This document shows, piece by piece, positions 11,246 through 20,786 of a stretch of DNA of 64,000 bases (position 1 is its first letter; every line of letters begins with the position of its first letter). The notes beneath the pieces were generated by a model. It ran no database searches and was not told the DNA's origin. It saw only the letters and a program-made list of their open reading frames with translations. Position numbers and translations under genes: made by a program. Source of the DNA: Eledone cirrhosa (lineage: Eukaryota > Mollusca > Cephalopoda > Octopoda > Eledonidae). The stretch lies in assembly GCA_964016885.1 (NCBI GenBank), contig OZ024742.1:120477870-120541869 (forward strand), in the 5' to 3' direction.

Positions 11246-11639
11246 CAAACTGCATCTTATCCAACCTTACTATGACTCACTTTCAAATGAGGTATCAAAG
11301 CAAGCAATATATGTTTGCCTTTCAAAAATACAATAAAATCTATAGATGAATATATAGATGGGGAACAAAAAGAGATGTTAAATTGTCAAGAGTGTTTAAC
11401 TACATATTTCAACATGCATATTAGATATGCATACATAATGTATAAACCAGCATTTATATATATATTCCTTATATTTGTATATATACCTATATACCTATAG
11501 ATCTGCATGCATGACAGTACATCTACACACAGGCAAGTGCAGCACATCTACACACAAGCCTTTGTATTCCTATATTCATATCTTCACCTAATTCTGTACA
11601 TCCACATGTTAGTACACGCATATCTACACAAAAGCTTAT

Positions 11640-11890
11640 ACACTATTGTATATCAATATATTCATACATGCTTGTACATCCATATATACACATATCTATA
11701 CAGCTGCAAATGTCTGTACATACATATTTACACACATGTCTGTACATCCATATTTACACACACGTGTGTACATCCATATTTACACACACGTGTGTACATC
11801 CATATTTACACACAACTGTACATCCATATTTACACACATAATGATGATGATGATGATGATGATGTACATCAATATTTACACACATGTACA
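11640..11890. repeat. Short tandem array, unit about 24-26 bp
   Basis: Repeats of 'tgtacatccatatttacaca' are spaced 24-30 bp apart, with an (ATG)n run at 11839-11864 inside. Open frames on both strands here (for example 11507-12073) are products of the repeat, not genes. Confidence 0.75.
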
Positions 11891-12029
11891 TCCATATGTG
11901 TCTACATGCATGCCTATACATCCATAAACAAACCTTTGTTTTCATCCACATATACAAATATATGTAGAATAAAAAATTATATATATAAATTCACAATAAG
12001 GAGCACACATGACAAAGACAATACATGTA

Positions 12030-12039
<10 letters not shown>

Positions 12040-12070
<31 letters not shown>
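12040..12070. repeat. (TG)n(TA)n microsatellite
   Basis: A dinucleotide tract follows 'tgtatgtgtgtgtgtata'. It marks the left side of the block of LINE fragments. Confidence 0.8.
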
Positions 12071-12129
12071 TAGCAGTGTATCTCGGCGTTGCACGGGTAA
12101 GAACATTGGTAATGGCACCTCCAATGAGA

Positions 12130-12402
12130 AACGTTTATTTGTGAGTGCCTGTTAAAAACTCACAAACTGGACATGCTCACCAACATCCAGAGTTGACACT
12201 GCCCTCAGTGCTCCTGTGGGAGCCCCTGCATGGACACACTGGAAGAGGAATACCGAAGTTAACATATGTTGATGCCCTAAGGACAAACACTAGTCTGTTG
12301 GAGACACACGACATGGCAACGATAATGAGGGACAGAGACTGCTGGAGAGAACTCGTCTATGGATCTCGGGAATTTTACCCGCCCTAGATAGATAGATAGA
12401 TA
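12130..12402 (+). pseudogene. C-terminal fragment of a non-LTR retrotransposon ORF
   Basis: An 80-codon frame (12145-12387) contains WEPLHGHTGRGIPKLTYVD and MRDRDCWRELV. The order 'G-R-(P)-x-x-T-Y-V-D ... D-R-D-x-W-R' is what many non-LTR retrotransposon proteins show at their C-terminus. It stops just before a (TAGA)n run, a normal LINE 3' end. It is distinct from the RTE-like family downstream, whose C-terminus ends with LDRDLWR. Confidence 0.55.
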
Positions 12403-12609
12403 TATTTTTTATGTGTATATTTATATCGTATTCTCAAACAAAACAAAATCCTTCCCATTCTACTTCTTATAAATTCCTTTAAATATATATATTATGCTAC
12501 TTCGAAAGTCAAAAATCCCGCTTCTACACCCTTCACCCTCCATCTACTTCACGAGGGGCTGTGGTCAGCCACTCTCTCTCTCCCCCTTCCCCTCTCTCTC
12601 TCTCTTAGC

Positions 12610-12643
<34 letters not shown>

Positions 12644-12966
12644 AAATTCCCCTTCATGTTTATTCACTTTTCGCCAATTCATTGGTGCTTCAATTATTCC
12701 TACTACGGTGTACCCATGTAATCGTAACGTACACATTTTTCTATCTACTCCACGGTTCAATTTCGTACCTAGTCCAAACATCCAATCTCGCAAAATCCGA
12801 AATCTGTATTTTTTGTTATTTATTTATGTTTAAATACGGTTGTTTTTGTCGTATTGAACAGAACAAATCTTGCAGTTTTGCTTTTTGTTAATCGCTTGTT
12901 AAACATTCATAACCTTCCAGCTAGCTACCTCACATCCCTCCCACCTGCCCCCACACACTACCATTC

Positions 12967-13047
12967 TTAATACGTGGACCAATCATAAGCCAGAGCCCCC
13001 CACGCATCACCATTATTATTATTACGCGGACCAATCATAAGCCAGAG
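12967..13047 (+). promoter_or_regulatory. Duplicated CCAATCA block in the LINE leader
   Basis: GGACCAATCATAAGCCAGAG occurs at 12976-12995 and 13028-13047, 52 bp apart. CCAATCA is the consensus core for the NF-Y factor (established). Tandem 5' units carrying promoter elements are common in LINEs. That these act as the internal promoter is inference. Confidence 0.4.
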
Positions 13048-13089
13048 GCCTATACTATCGCTTGCCCGGTTGCCCTCGATATATGATGG

Positions 13090-16000
13090 ATGGATGGATG
13101 GATGGACTGCGGAATCCTGGAGAGTGGAAGGGAGAGAAAAATCTGGACGCTCAGAGCGAAAATGCCAAAGTTAAAGTCAAATTCACCTCGTGGACGAGAA
13201 TGCGAGCACTCCTCTTTGTTTCGTCCGCGGATGGCTAACATAACCCCATCTCCCCCCGCCCCCCACCGCCCCCACCCTCCAAACGCAATCCAAAACTTCA
13301 GAGTTGGTACCATAAATGTAAGCACCCTAAAGGGTCGCGCTAACGAGGTTGTAGAAATGCTTGAACGTAAGGAGGTCGATGTTTGTTGTATTCAAGAGAC
13401 CAGGTGGAGGGGTGGGTCTGCTAGATTCATTGAGGGTAAAAAACGATGTTATAAGCTTTTCTGGGTGGGAAACGACGATGGGCTGGGTGGAGTAGGAATC
13501 ATGGTAGCAGAAAAGTGGGCAGATAAGATAATAGACGTAAATAGAGTGAACGACAGAATAATTAAAATACGACTTGTCCTCAATAGAACTACGGTGACAG
13601 TAATATCTGCGTACGCACCCCAATCCAGACTGCCCGGCACTATAAAAGACAGATTCTATGAGACACTGATGCTAACTACCTCCCAAATATCTGACAGTGA
13701 CTATATAATTATTGCAGGCGACCTAAATGGTCACGTTGGACAACATTGTGACGGCTACGACGAAATCCATGGAGGCTATGGGTTTGGTACTAGAAATGAG
13801 GAAGGCTCCAGAATCCTGGAATTCTGTGATGCAAATAACCTAACTATCTGTAACACTAACTTCAAAAAACGTGACAATCACCTGATCACCTATAGATCCG
13901 GGGAACACACAAGCCAGGTAGATTATATCCTTACCAGAAGACGTGACAGAGTGTCTGTTGTAAACACTAAATCCCTCCCCCATGAAGAATGCACCTCCCA
14001 ACATAGACTGATAATTAGCGACCTCATAGTCAGGACGAGACGTACTCGACAGCAGAAGAGGACTATCCTCAGGAGAAAAATATGGAAGCTAAAGGACCCC
14101 ACAGCCAGAAATAAATTTCAAAGCATATTACTTGATGCTTTCGACAGTAAGGAAGAACATTTAGAGTCGGACAATATAGAGGGACAGTGGGAATTTCTGA
14201 AAGCAAACCTGCTGTTGGCGACAGACGAAGTCTGTGGCTGGAGCAGGCCTGTAGGCAGGAGGAGAGTAACATGGTGGTGGAACAGTAAGGTGGAGGGGTC
14301 AATTAAGGCCAAAAAGCAGGCTTGGAAAGTATGGCGGGATGGGGGAAATAGAGTAGACTATCAAGTGGCCAGGAGGGAAGCTAGGAGAGAAGTGTACTTA
14401 GCAAGAAGGGAAGCTGAGGAAAGAAAGTTCAAGCATGTTCTACAACGCGATGACCAAAAACGTGAGGTGTTCAGGATTGCTAGGCAATGCGTCAAGGAAA
14501 ACCGTGATATTGTCGGGGAGAAGTGTGTACTTAACGATGATGGCATACTTGCCATCACCGACGCTGATAAGAAGGTAGTTTGGAAGTGTCACTATGAAAG
14601 GCTACTAAATGAGGAGAATAAATGGGAGAAAGACAGTCTCCCCCATATCGACCCAATAGAGGGACCAGCAGTGTTAGTCGAGGGGAGTATAATAAGTAAG
14701 GCAATCAAGGATATGAAGACGGGTAAGGCGGCTGGGCCGCCGGAAATAGTTGCTGAGATGCTGAAGGCATCTGGCACGGTGGGACACACCATGGTCACCC
14801 GCATAGTTAACCAAGTCGTACAGAATGGGGTTGTTCCGAAGGACTGGCATAGCAGCATCATCGTTAACTGTTATAAGGGTAAAGGAGACGCCCTAGATAG
14901 GAGTAACTATAGAGGCATTAAATTAATCGACCAGGTCATGAAGGTCACGGAAAAAGTAATAGCGCAACTAATCAGAGAGAGAATTGACCTAGATGAAATG
15001 CAGTTCGGGTTTGTGTCAGGCAAAAGTACCACAGACGCTCTTTTCATAGTACGACAACTACAGGAGAAGTACCTAGCTAAAGGTAAACCCCTCTACTTAG
15101 CTTTTGTCGACTTGGAGAAAGCCTTCGCCAGAGTCCCCCGCCCCATTATCTGGTGGGCTCTTAGAAAACTAGGCGTTGACGAATGGCTTGTGAGGGCTGT
15201 ACAAGCCATGTATAAAGAAACAGTCAGCAAGGTTAGAATTAACAACGAATATAGTGAAGAGTTTAGCGTAAAAGTTGGCGTCCATCAGGGCTCTGTTCTC
15301 AGCCCCCTACTATTTATTATTGCCCTTCAGGCTATAACAGAGGAGTTCAAGACAGGCTGCCCATGGGAACTCCTATACGCAGACGACCTGACACTCATAG
15401 CGGAATCAATGGCCGAGCTAGAGAAGAAATTCCAAACATGGAAGCACGGCCTAGAGTCAAAAGGACTTAAAATTAACCTGGCTAAGACCAAAGTTCTAGT
15501 TTGTAGGAAAGAAAACAAGGCGGCGGTCCCTTCTGGGAAATGGTCGTGCTCGGTGTGTAGGAAAGGCGTAGGTAGAAACTCCATTTTATGTCCTAAATGT
15601 AAAGTATGGGTGCATAAAAGATGTAGTGGGATCACAGGTAAGCTAACTAAGAACATAGATTTTACATGTGGTCGGTGTTCTGGTGCAATAAGTAGCAGCA
15701 AGTGCCCACAAAATACTAGCTCTTTCAATTGCGCAGAGGGTTCTATAGAAATAGTGGACAGCTTCCGTTACCTGGGCGATAAAATCAGCAGTGGGGGAGG
15801 GTTCTCTGAAAGTACTGTAGCTAGAGTCAGAACTGGTTGGAAAAAGTTCAGAGAGCTTATACCACTGTTATCTGCTAAAGGGTTCTCCCTAAAAATGAAA
15901 GGCAGGTTGTACGATGCCTGCATACGAACAGCAATGTTGCATGGCAGTGAGACCTGGGCATTGTGTGCAGAGGATATACGCAGACTAGAGAGGAACGAAG

Positions 16001-16278
16001 CTTGCATCCTCCGCTGGATGTGTAACAGTAATATACGTGAACGGCAAAGCATAAACGAACTAAGGAAAAAATTAGAGATAAGAGGGATCAGATGTTGTTT
16101 ACTCGAGAGAAGGCTACGTTGGTATGGACACGTGATGTGCATGAAAGTCGATAGCTGTATAACAAAGTGCAGGGCAATAAAGATAGACGGTAGCCACGGA
16201 ATAGGCAGACCTAGAAAAACCTGGGACGAGCTGATAAACTCCGATCTCACACACTTACACCTCTCCAAGACAATGTAA
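13090..16278 (+). CDS. Retrotransposon polyprotein: endonuclease, reverse transcriptase and PHD-like finger
   Basis: The protein has 1062 residues. Residues 70-315 form an apurinic-type endonuclease: N76 (TINVSTL), E103 (QETRW), Y175 (SAYAPQ), D211 and N213 (GDLNGH), D278 (QVDYIL) and H305, where the usual SDH reads SQH. The reverse transcriptase spans about 535-810, with D674 (FVDLEKAF), 'VHQGSVLSPLLF' and YADD at 763-766. Residues 820-863 form C-x2-C-x10-C-x2-C-x4-H-x2-C-x14-C-x2-C, a C4HC3 PHD-type zinc finger. A C-terminal domain follows (SFRYLGDKIS, HGSETWAL, LRWYGHVM). It would nick target DNA and copy its own RNA at the nick. The first ATG lies in a (GATG)n run and codons 25 or 48 are plausible starts. 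Sister copies read TCA where this one has TAA at 16276, giving 18 further residues up to a stop at 16330-16332. The ORF is otherwise unbroken. Confidence 0.93.
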   Translation: MDGWMDCGILESGRERKIWTLRAKMPKLKSNSPRGRECEHSSLFRPRMANITPSPPAPHRPHPPNAIQNFRVGTINVSTLKGRANEVVEMLERKEVDVCCIQETRWRGGSARFIEGKKRCYKLFWVGNDDGLGGVGIMVAEKWADKIIDVNRVNDRIIKIRLVLNRTTVTVISAYAPQSRLPGTIKDRFYETLMLTTSQISDSDYIIIAGDLNGHVGQHCDGYDEIHGGYGFGTRNEEGSRILEFCDANNLTICNTNFKKRDNHLITYRSGEHTSQVDYILTRRRDRVSVVNTKSLPHEECTSQHRLIISDLIVRTRRTRQQKRTILRRKIWKLKDPTARNKFQSILLDAFDSKEEHLESDNIEGQWEFLKANLLLATDEVCGWSRPVGRRRVTWWWNSKVEGSIKAKKQAWKVWRDGGNRVDYQVARREARREVYLARREAEERKFKHVLQRDDQKREVFRIARQCVKENRDIVGEKCVLNDDGILAITDADKKVVWKCHYERLLNEENKWEKDSLPHIDPIEGPAVLVEGSIISKAIKDMKTGKAAGPPEIVAEMLKASGTVGHTMVTRIVNQVVQNGVVPKDWHSSIIVNCYKGKGDALDRSNYRGIKLIDQVMKVTEKVIAQLIRERIDLDEMQFGFVSGKSTTDALFIVRQLQEKYLAKGKPLYLAFVDLEKAFARVPRPIIWWALRKLGVDEWLVRAVQAMYKETVSKVRINNEYSEEFSVKVGVHQGSVLSPLLFIIALQAITEEFKTGCPWELLYADDLTLIAESMAELEKKFQTWKHGLESKGLKINLAKTKVLVCRKENKAAVPSGKWSCSVCRKGVGRNSILCPKCKVWVHKRCSGITGKLTKNIDFTCGRCSGAISSSKCPQNTSSFNCAEGSIEIVDSFRYLGDKISSGGGFSESTVARVRTGWKKFRELIPLLSAKGFSLKMKGRLYDACIRTAMLHGSETWALCAEDIRRLERNEACILRWMCNSNIRERQSINELRKKLEIRGIRCCLLERRLRWYGHVMCMKVDSCITKCRAIKIDGSHGIGRPRKTWDELINSDLTHLHLSKTM

Positions 16279-16332
16279 CTGGACCGAGACCTTTGGCGGT
16301 ACTCAGTAACAGAGAAGACCCGCCTTACCTAA

Positions 16333-16712
16333 ATATATAGTAAAACCTACTCCAGCCAGTAGGCATCTCTAACAAAATACACCCCGTCCCACCACCACCA
16401 CCACCACCCCATCCACACCACCCCGTTCTATGTAAAGTTATGTTGGTGCCGCGCCATCCAGGCCGAAACAAATGAGATTGTGTAGGTGTCACGACAAAAA
16501 AACACACAGTCCACGCTGTAATGTGGCCGTGTAGGCAACACGGTAAAAACCTCCCAGACCCACACTGTAAATGTGGTTGGTGTTAGGAAGGGCATCCAAC
16601 TGTAGAAAACCTGCCAGACAGTCCTATGCGAGCAAGACAATCACTCTTGCCTCAAGTGGGACTACCCCCGTCCAAACCCATGTAAACGTTGATGATGATG
16701 ATGATGATGATG
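16333..16712 (+). other. LINE 3' UTR with repeated modules and (GATG)n end
   Basis: It carries two module copies ('cacgctgtaatgtggccgtg' type) followed by 'ggttggtgttaggaagggca', 'cctcaagtgggactaccccc' and the (GATG)n tail. The modules can form small stems such as CCGTG/CACGG. The conserved 'caagcgtggaacacggacgt' present in the sister copy (39054-39073) is missing here. Confidence 0.75.
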
Positions 16713-16775
16713 TATATGTGTATATATATATGTGTGTGTATATGTATGTATATCTATACATACATATAAAAGTGA

Positions 16776-17345
16776 AACTGTCTGTGTGTGTCCTCATTTT
16801 TGCACCGCCAAGGAAGCACCAGAGATGTCGCAGCCTCAGCGTGTGTTTGCGCATCATCAGCCATGGCATGCCCAGCCCTCCACGCAACCGGTGTTGACAG
16901 CAGATGGATCGTTTGAACATGTGAGCACGTCCCTTCCATAAAAAACGGAAGACGAGGAGCTCCATTTTTGTCAGAGTTGGGCTGGGGCAAAGCACAACGG
17001 TTAGGCGGTAGCAGATGAAGGATGCGATGAACGCATTCACCACCTCTTCCCAATCTTTCAGGGACAGCTTCATCTCGGCCCATTTCTGGGTGAGAGAGAC
17101 CACCCTGTTTGTCACTTCGCTCCAGTTTTTCTCCATCTGGAGGTCCGGACCGAACCAGACCCCGAGCATTTTAACTGGTCCTTCCGTCCAGCACCCCACG
17201 ACGATGTTGGGCGGCATGGACCTGCCTCTCCAGGTGCCGAGCTGCAAGCCAACCGACTTTTCCTGGTTTAATTTTGCTCCTGTCACTGCTTCATATTCCT
17301 TGAGAGCGGTGCACGGCGTTAAACCGGGCCCGCTCTGATTATGCG
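16776..17345 (-). pseudogene. Tx1/L1-like LINE reverse transcriptase fragment
   Basis: The minus-strand frame (start near 17322, to about 16790) contains TGAKLNQEKSVGLQLG, EGPVKMLGVWFGPDLQ, MEKNWSEVTNRVVSL and RGGLGMPWLMMRKHTLRLRH. These match the region after the catalytic YADD box in L1/Tx1-type reverse transcriptases (family knowledge). It is C-terminal only; the catalytic part is absent. The frame then runs into microsatellite sequence. Its edge 'tgtctgtgtgtgtcctcatt' reappears inverted near 17976-17995. Confidence 0.75.
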
Positions 17346-17570
17346 CCTGTAGACCGAGGAGTGGAAAACTGAGAGAGGGTGTTTGCCCTGGTGGTCAGGG
17401 TGGCCGTGGTCTTTTGTGTGGTTTTCGCCACGAGTGACCCTCGGAAGTTTCCCCCCTATTCGGCAATTTTTGAATTTTTTACACGGCCAAAACCCACGCT
17501 GGAGAGAACTCGTCCATGGATCTTAGGAATTTTATCCGCCCTAGATAGATATATATAAATATCCACATAA
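17346..17570. other. GC-richer flank with a duplicated LINE-end motif
   Basis: 17499-17546 repeats the end of the fragment at 12342-12395 ('ctggagagaactcgtc' ... 'ccgccctagatagata') with a few substitutions. Part of it is therefore the 3' end of the same LINE family. The rest (17346-17498) is unrecognised. Confidence 0.45.
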
Positions 17571-17574
17571 AAAT

Positions 17575-17665
17575 ACATCTAAGTATATGTGTATATATAT
17601 GTTTGTGTATGTATGTATGTATGTATGTATGTGTGTGTATGTTTATATATGTGTATATATATGTG

Positions 17666-17696
<31 letters not shown>

Positions 17697-17697
17697 G

Positions 17698-17729
<32 letters not shown>

Positions 17730-17730
17730 A
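17575..17730. repeat. (TG)n / (TA)n / (TATG)n microsatellites
   Basis: Successive 'tgtatgtatgtatgtatg', (TA)n and a (TG)n run of about 24 bases. ORFs through it are repeat artefacts. Confidence 0.85.
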
Positions 17731-17999
17731 ATGTGGCGAAGATAATATGTCAGCAATGACTTGTTGGTCATAATGCCGTTATGCAGACAGCCAGGCATCC
17801 AGACAGATATTAAAAGAGCACTACGGAGATGGATAACCGGCACCTAACAACCCTTTAACAACAGAAAATTGAAAAATAAAAGCTGCAGTTAATATCTTTA
17901 GACCGCAAGGAATATATAAATGCAAGTTTGAAGTCAATTGGAGTAGAAATGTGGATTTGTATAGATTTTGTAAAAATGAGGACACACACACAGACAACA

Positions 18000-18003
<4 letters not shown>

Positions 18004-18067
<64 letters not shown>
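18004..18067. repeat. (TA)n microsatellite, about 64 bp
   Basis: A nearly pure TA tract directly abuts the hairpin repeat at 18068. Confidence 0.95.
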
Positions 18068-18070
<3 letters not shown>

Positions 18071-18282
18071 AAAATTGAAGTTTTCTCAGCGCAAAAGGTA
18101 TCCGTAACAGCTGGATACTATTTGCATAGTAAATAGATTTTTTTTTTGGGGGGGGGGGGTTAAGATATAACCACAAATCGTTCAATTTGTGGTTACATCT
18201 TTAAAAAAAAAAAAATTGACTATGCAAATAGTATCCAGCTGTTATGACTACCTTTCGTACTGAGAATACTTCAATTTTACGA
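18068..18282. repeat. Foldback repeat, about 90-bp imperfect arms
   Basis: The left arm runs from 'aaaattgaagttttctcag' through 'cagctggatactatttgcat'. The right arm runs from 'atgcaaatagtatccagctg' to 'ctgagaatacttcaatttt' as its reverse complement with mismatches. The centre 'aagatataaccacaaat' pairs with 'atttgtggttacatctt'. The G12 and A13 runs near the loop do not pair. I read it as a foldback transposon or an inverted duplication. Confidence 0.7.
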
Positions 18283-18689
18283 ATATTCATATACACTTAC
18301 TGCTTCAAACCTTTTCAATTAATATTCAATTTGTCGCAGATTTTTCTCATGTCTTTATAAAGACTTGTAAAGGGAATTTTTTGAAGTGGAATAGTTGCAA
18401 GACTGTGGAATAGTTGCAAGACTCTAGAAGAGCAAAAAATCAAACCACCAACCTTTGATCTTTATACAGTTATGTCTGAGAAATTAGTTCACTTGTGGGC
18501 ATGATTTTGTTACATTTTTGTTCTGGTTTCTATGGACTTTGCAAATTTTCAGCTCACTAATGAAGAAATATAGTCGATATCATCTGGAGAACTCACTACT
18601 TTTACTAAATATGTATCAATGCAATTCTCTCTGGTCCACATTATGAACTTAGGTGTATCCATACATATAGTTATGTGGTTCAGATTCCT

Positions 18690-19830
18690 CCTCCAGTACA
18701 TCAACAACCTACTTGCTGTCACTACTAACTCTCATTCCTATGCAGATGATATCACTATTCACTATCCACATTCAACATAGACACCTCATATCAAACCTAC
18801 AATGCTCCATGACAAAAGCAGATGACTCATAGTTTGGACCAGCGGTCGCCAACCTTTCAGACCTCATGGACCACTAAATTCATAATGTTAAATCCTGCGG
18901 ACCACTAATATGAATTTTTTTTTTTAAATAAATACATCTGTAAAATAATGATCAGAGAACTTCCGTTTTATTAAACAATACTGAAGTGTGCGTGTGTCAT
19001 ATTGTCGATAGATGATACATATGTGTAAAATTCTTTTGTGGATGTTAGTTCTTTTCTAAGGAGAAACATTTTTTAGGGGTGTTATAAAATATATTTTAAT
19101 AAAACATAAAATTGCAAATAATATCCAATTTTTTCTGCAGACCACCAAAATTTTCTCTCGGACCAACAGTGGTCTGAAGACCACTGGTTTTGACTGTCCT
19201 ACAGTCTCAGAGAACGAACTCCACATTACATCCCCATTTCACTTTAGTATCTCTTGTTAGACAAAATCTCAGGCTCTGTGAACCCCAAGGCCACTGACAA
19301 AGTTCAGTCTCCATATCTGGCATGTGTTTTTTTCCACAGTTACAAGCAAGCAGATTCTTTGATAACAAATACAAGAGCAGTAGATATAAAATTTATGATT
19401 TTAATCTTTATGTTTATTGGTATGTATAATGGATGCCTTTCACCAAACATCTACTTTTGTTTTTCTCCAATAGAGACACAACAATATTGATTCTTTGAAC
19501 GGCACAAAAGTACAATCATTGCATATAGTAAAGAAATAAATTTGCATCACAATCTTTAAAGTTGATTCAAAAACTAGGCTTCACTATCCAAAGATTATCC
19601 TTCCTCTTCACAGTAAAAAATACTTCATCCTTGAATAGCTGTTGCTTCTCTACAAAGCTCAAGTAAGACCCAAAATGGAATACTGGTCTCACATCTGAAA
19701 TGTCCCTTCTGCTACACACACAAACATCTAAGAATGTATCCAAAAGAAGGCCATTACTAAAACACTAAAAGAAAAAGTTTAATGCTGAGAGAAAGACTTT
19801 TACAGTGGCTGCGTTCCAAAATAGAATAAG
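18690..19830 (+). pseudogene. Decayed LINE (jockey/CR1-like) interrupted by a MITE
   Basis: 18700-18770 reads approximately YINNLLAVTTN then SYADDITIH, a reverse transcriptase catalytic box. After the inserted hAT-like MITE, 19640-19740 reads LYKAQVRPKMEYW, a block typical of the later part of jockey/CR1 proteins. Several stop codons are present in the frame. The assignment below 'non-LTR retrotransposon' is tentative. Confidence 0.55.
18840..19186. mobile_element. hAT-like MITE, 347 bp
   Basis: The ends are CAGCGGTCGCCAACC and, reversed, CAGTGGTCTTCAGACC. The flanks GTTTGGAC (18832-18839) and GTTTTGAC (19187-19194) form an 8-bp target duplication with one mismatch, as expected for hAT. There is no ORF. 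It sits within the decayed LINE above, just after its YADD box. Confidence 0.8.
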
Positions 19831-19959
19831 ATTAACCCTTTCATGACCATATTTTTAATGAAATGGTCTATGTGTTTCAATTAATTTTGAAAATAATTAA
19901 AAATTTGAAAGGATTTAGTAAAATTAACTTTTCCATTATTAAGATGATGTTGTGGCCAG

Positions 19960-20078
19960 TAGATAGTATCAGCAATGGAAAGATCAATGGAAACATTGTT
20001 TCCTTGGTCCAATTGGATGAGTTCCATCCCACTCAGTAAGCAAATGAAGCCTGGGATCTTGTCGATCAATAATATATA
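19960..20078 (+). mobile_element. SINE 3' fragment
   Basis: 'ccagtagatagtatcagcaa', 'aatggaaacattgtttcctt' and 'gcctgggatcttgtcgatca' match the 3' half of the SINE at 3664-3926. Confidence 0.65.
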
Positions 20079-20098
20079 TATATATATATATATTAAAA

Positions 20099-20654
20099 AA
20101 AGTGCAGGGCAATAAAAATAGACGGTAGCCACGGAGTAGGCAGACCCAGAAAAACCTGGGACGACTTGATAAATTCCGACCTCACACACTTACACCTCTC
20201 CAAGACAATGTCACTGGACCGAGATCTTTGGCACTACACAGTAATAGAGAAGACCCGCCTTACCTAAATACAAAGTAAAACCTACTACAGTCAGTAGGCA
20301 CCTCTAACAAAATATACCCCCATCCCACTACCCCATCCACACCACCCCTTTCAATGTAAAGTTATGTTGGTACCACAACATCCAGGCCGAAACAAATGAG
20401 GTCGTGTAGGTGTCACGACAAAAAAAAACACACAGTCCACGCTGTAATGTGGCCGTGTAGGTAACACGGTAAAAACCTCCCAGTTCCACACTGTAAATGT
20501 GGTTGGTGTTAGGAAGGGCATCCAGCCGTAGAAAACCCGCCAGACAGTCCTATGCGAGCAAGACAACCACTCTTGCCTCAAGTGGGAAAACTCCCGTCCA
20601 AACCCATGCAAGCGTGGAATATGGACATTAAACGATGATAATGATGATGATGAT
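20099..20654 (+). pseudogene. RTE-like LINE, 5'-truncated (C-terminus and 3' UTR)
   Basis: It opens in the codons matching residues 1027-1030 of the 13090 ORF and carries TCACTGGACCGAGATCTTTG, where the long copy has TAACTGG. The frame ends at 'cgccttacctaa' as in other copies. The 3' UTR and (GATG)n follow. It lies inside a family B MITE. Confidence 0.88.
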
Positions 20655-20786
20655 AAAGAACACAACATAAGTCTCTTAGATATGATTATGATAAAATGTT
20701 TAAATTTATATATAAACAATTTAATAGTGGCAAATTTTTACATAGAACCAGAGGCAGTCTAAAATGGATTGGTGTTAAAAGGGTTA

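Larger units (their letters stand above)
12642..16712 (+). mobile_element. Near full-length RTE-like non-LTR retrotransposon
   Basis: About 4.1 kb between a (TA)n tract and a (TG)n/(TA)n tract: a 5' leader, one long ORF, a 3' UTR and a terminal (GATG)n run, with no LTRs or terminal inverted repeats. The (GATG)n end and single endonuclease-RT ORF fit the RTE clade broadly. GC content is visibly higher than in the flanks. The 5' boundary is uncertain, anywhere from about 12480 to 13080. Against sister copies it has a 20-bp deletion in the 3' tail at 16680 and an early stop, so this copy is probably not fully active. Confidence 0.85.
19832..20786 (+). mobile_element. Family B MITE split by a SINE and an RTE fragment
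   Basis: The left part is 19832-19955 (TTAACCCTTTCATGACCATA onward). The right part is 20660-20786, ending 'ggttggtgttaaaagggttaa'-like with TTAA. The insert between them comprises a SINE piece, (TA)n and a 5'-truncated RTE copy. Confidence 0.7.

Noticed and set aside
11507..12073. 188-codon ORF on the plus strand
   Set aside because: It is built from (TA)n, (CA)n and a 24-26 bp tandem repeat, giving I-Y-T-H type low-complexity peptides.
13050..16268. Minus-strand ORFs of 60-166 codons
   Set aside because: They are antisense shadows of the retrotransposon ORF.
20351..20719. 122-codon minus-strand ORF and similar frames at 16428, 25162 and 38799
   Set aside because: They recur because they are antisense translations of the RTE 3' UTR; the repeated peptide reflects the repeat, not a gene family.
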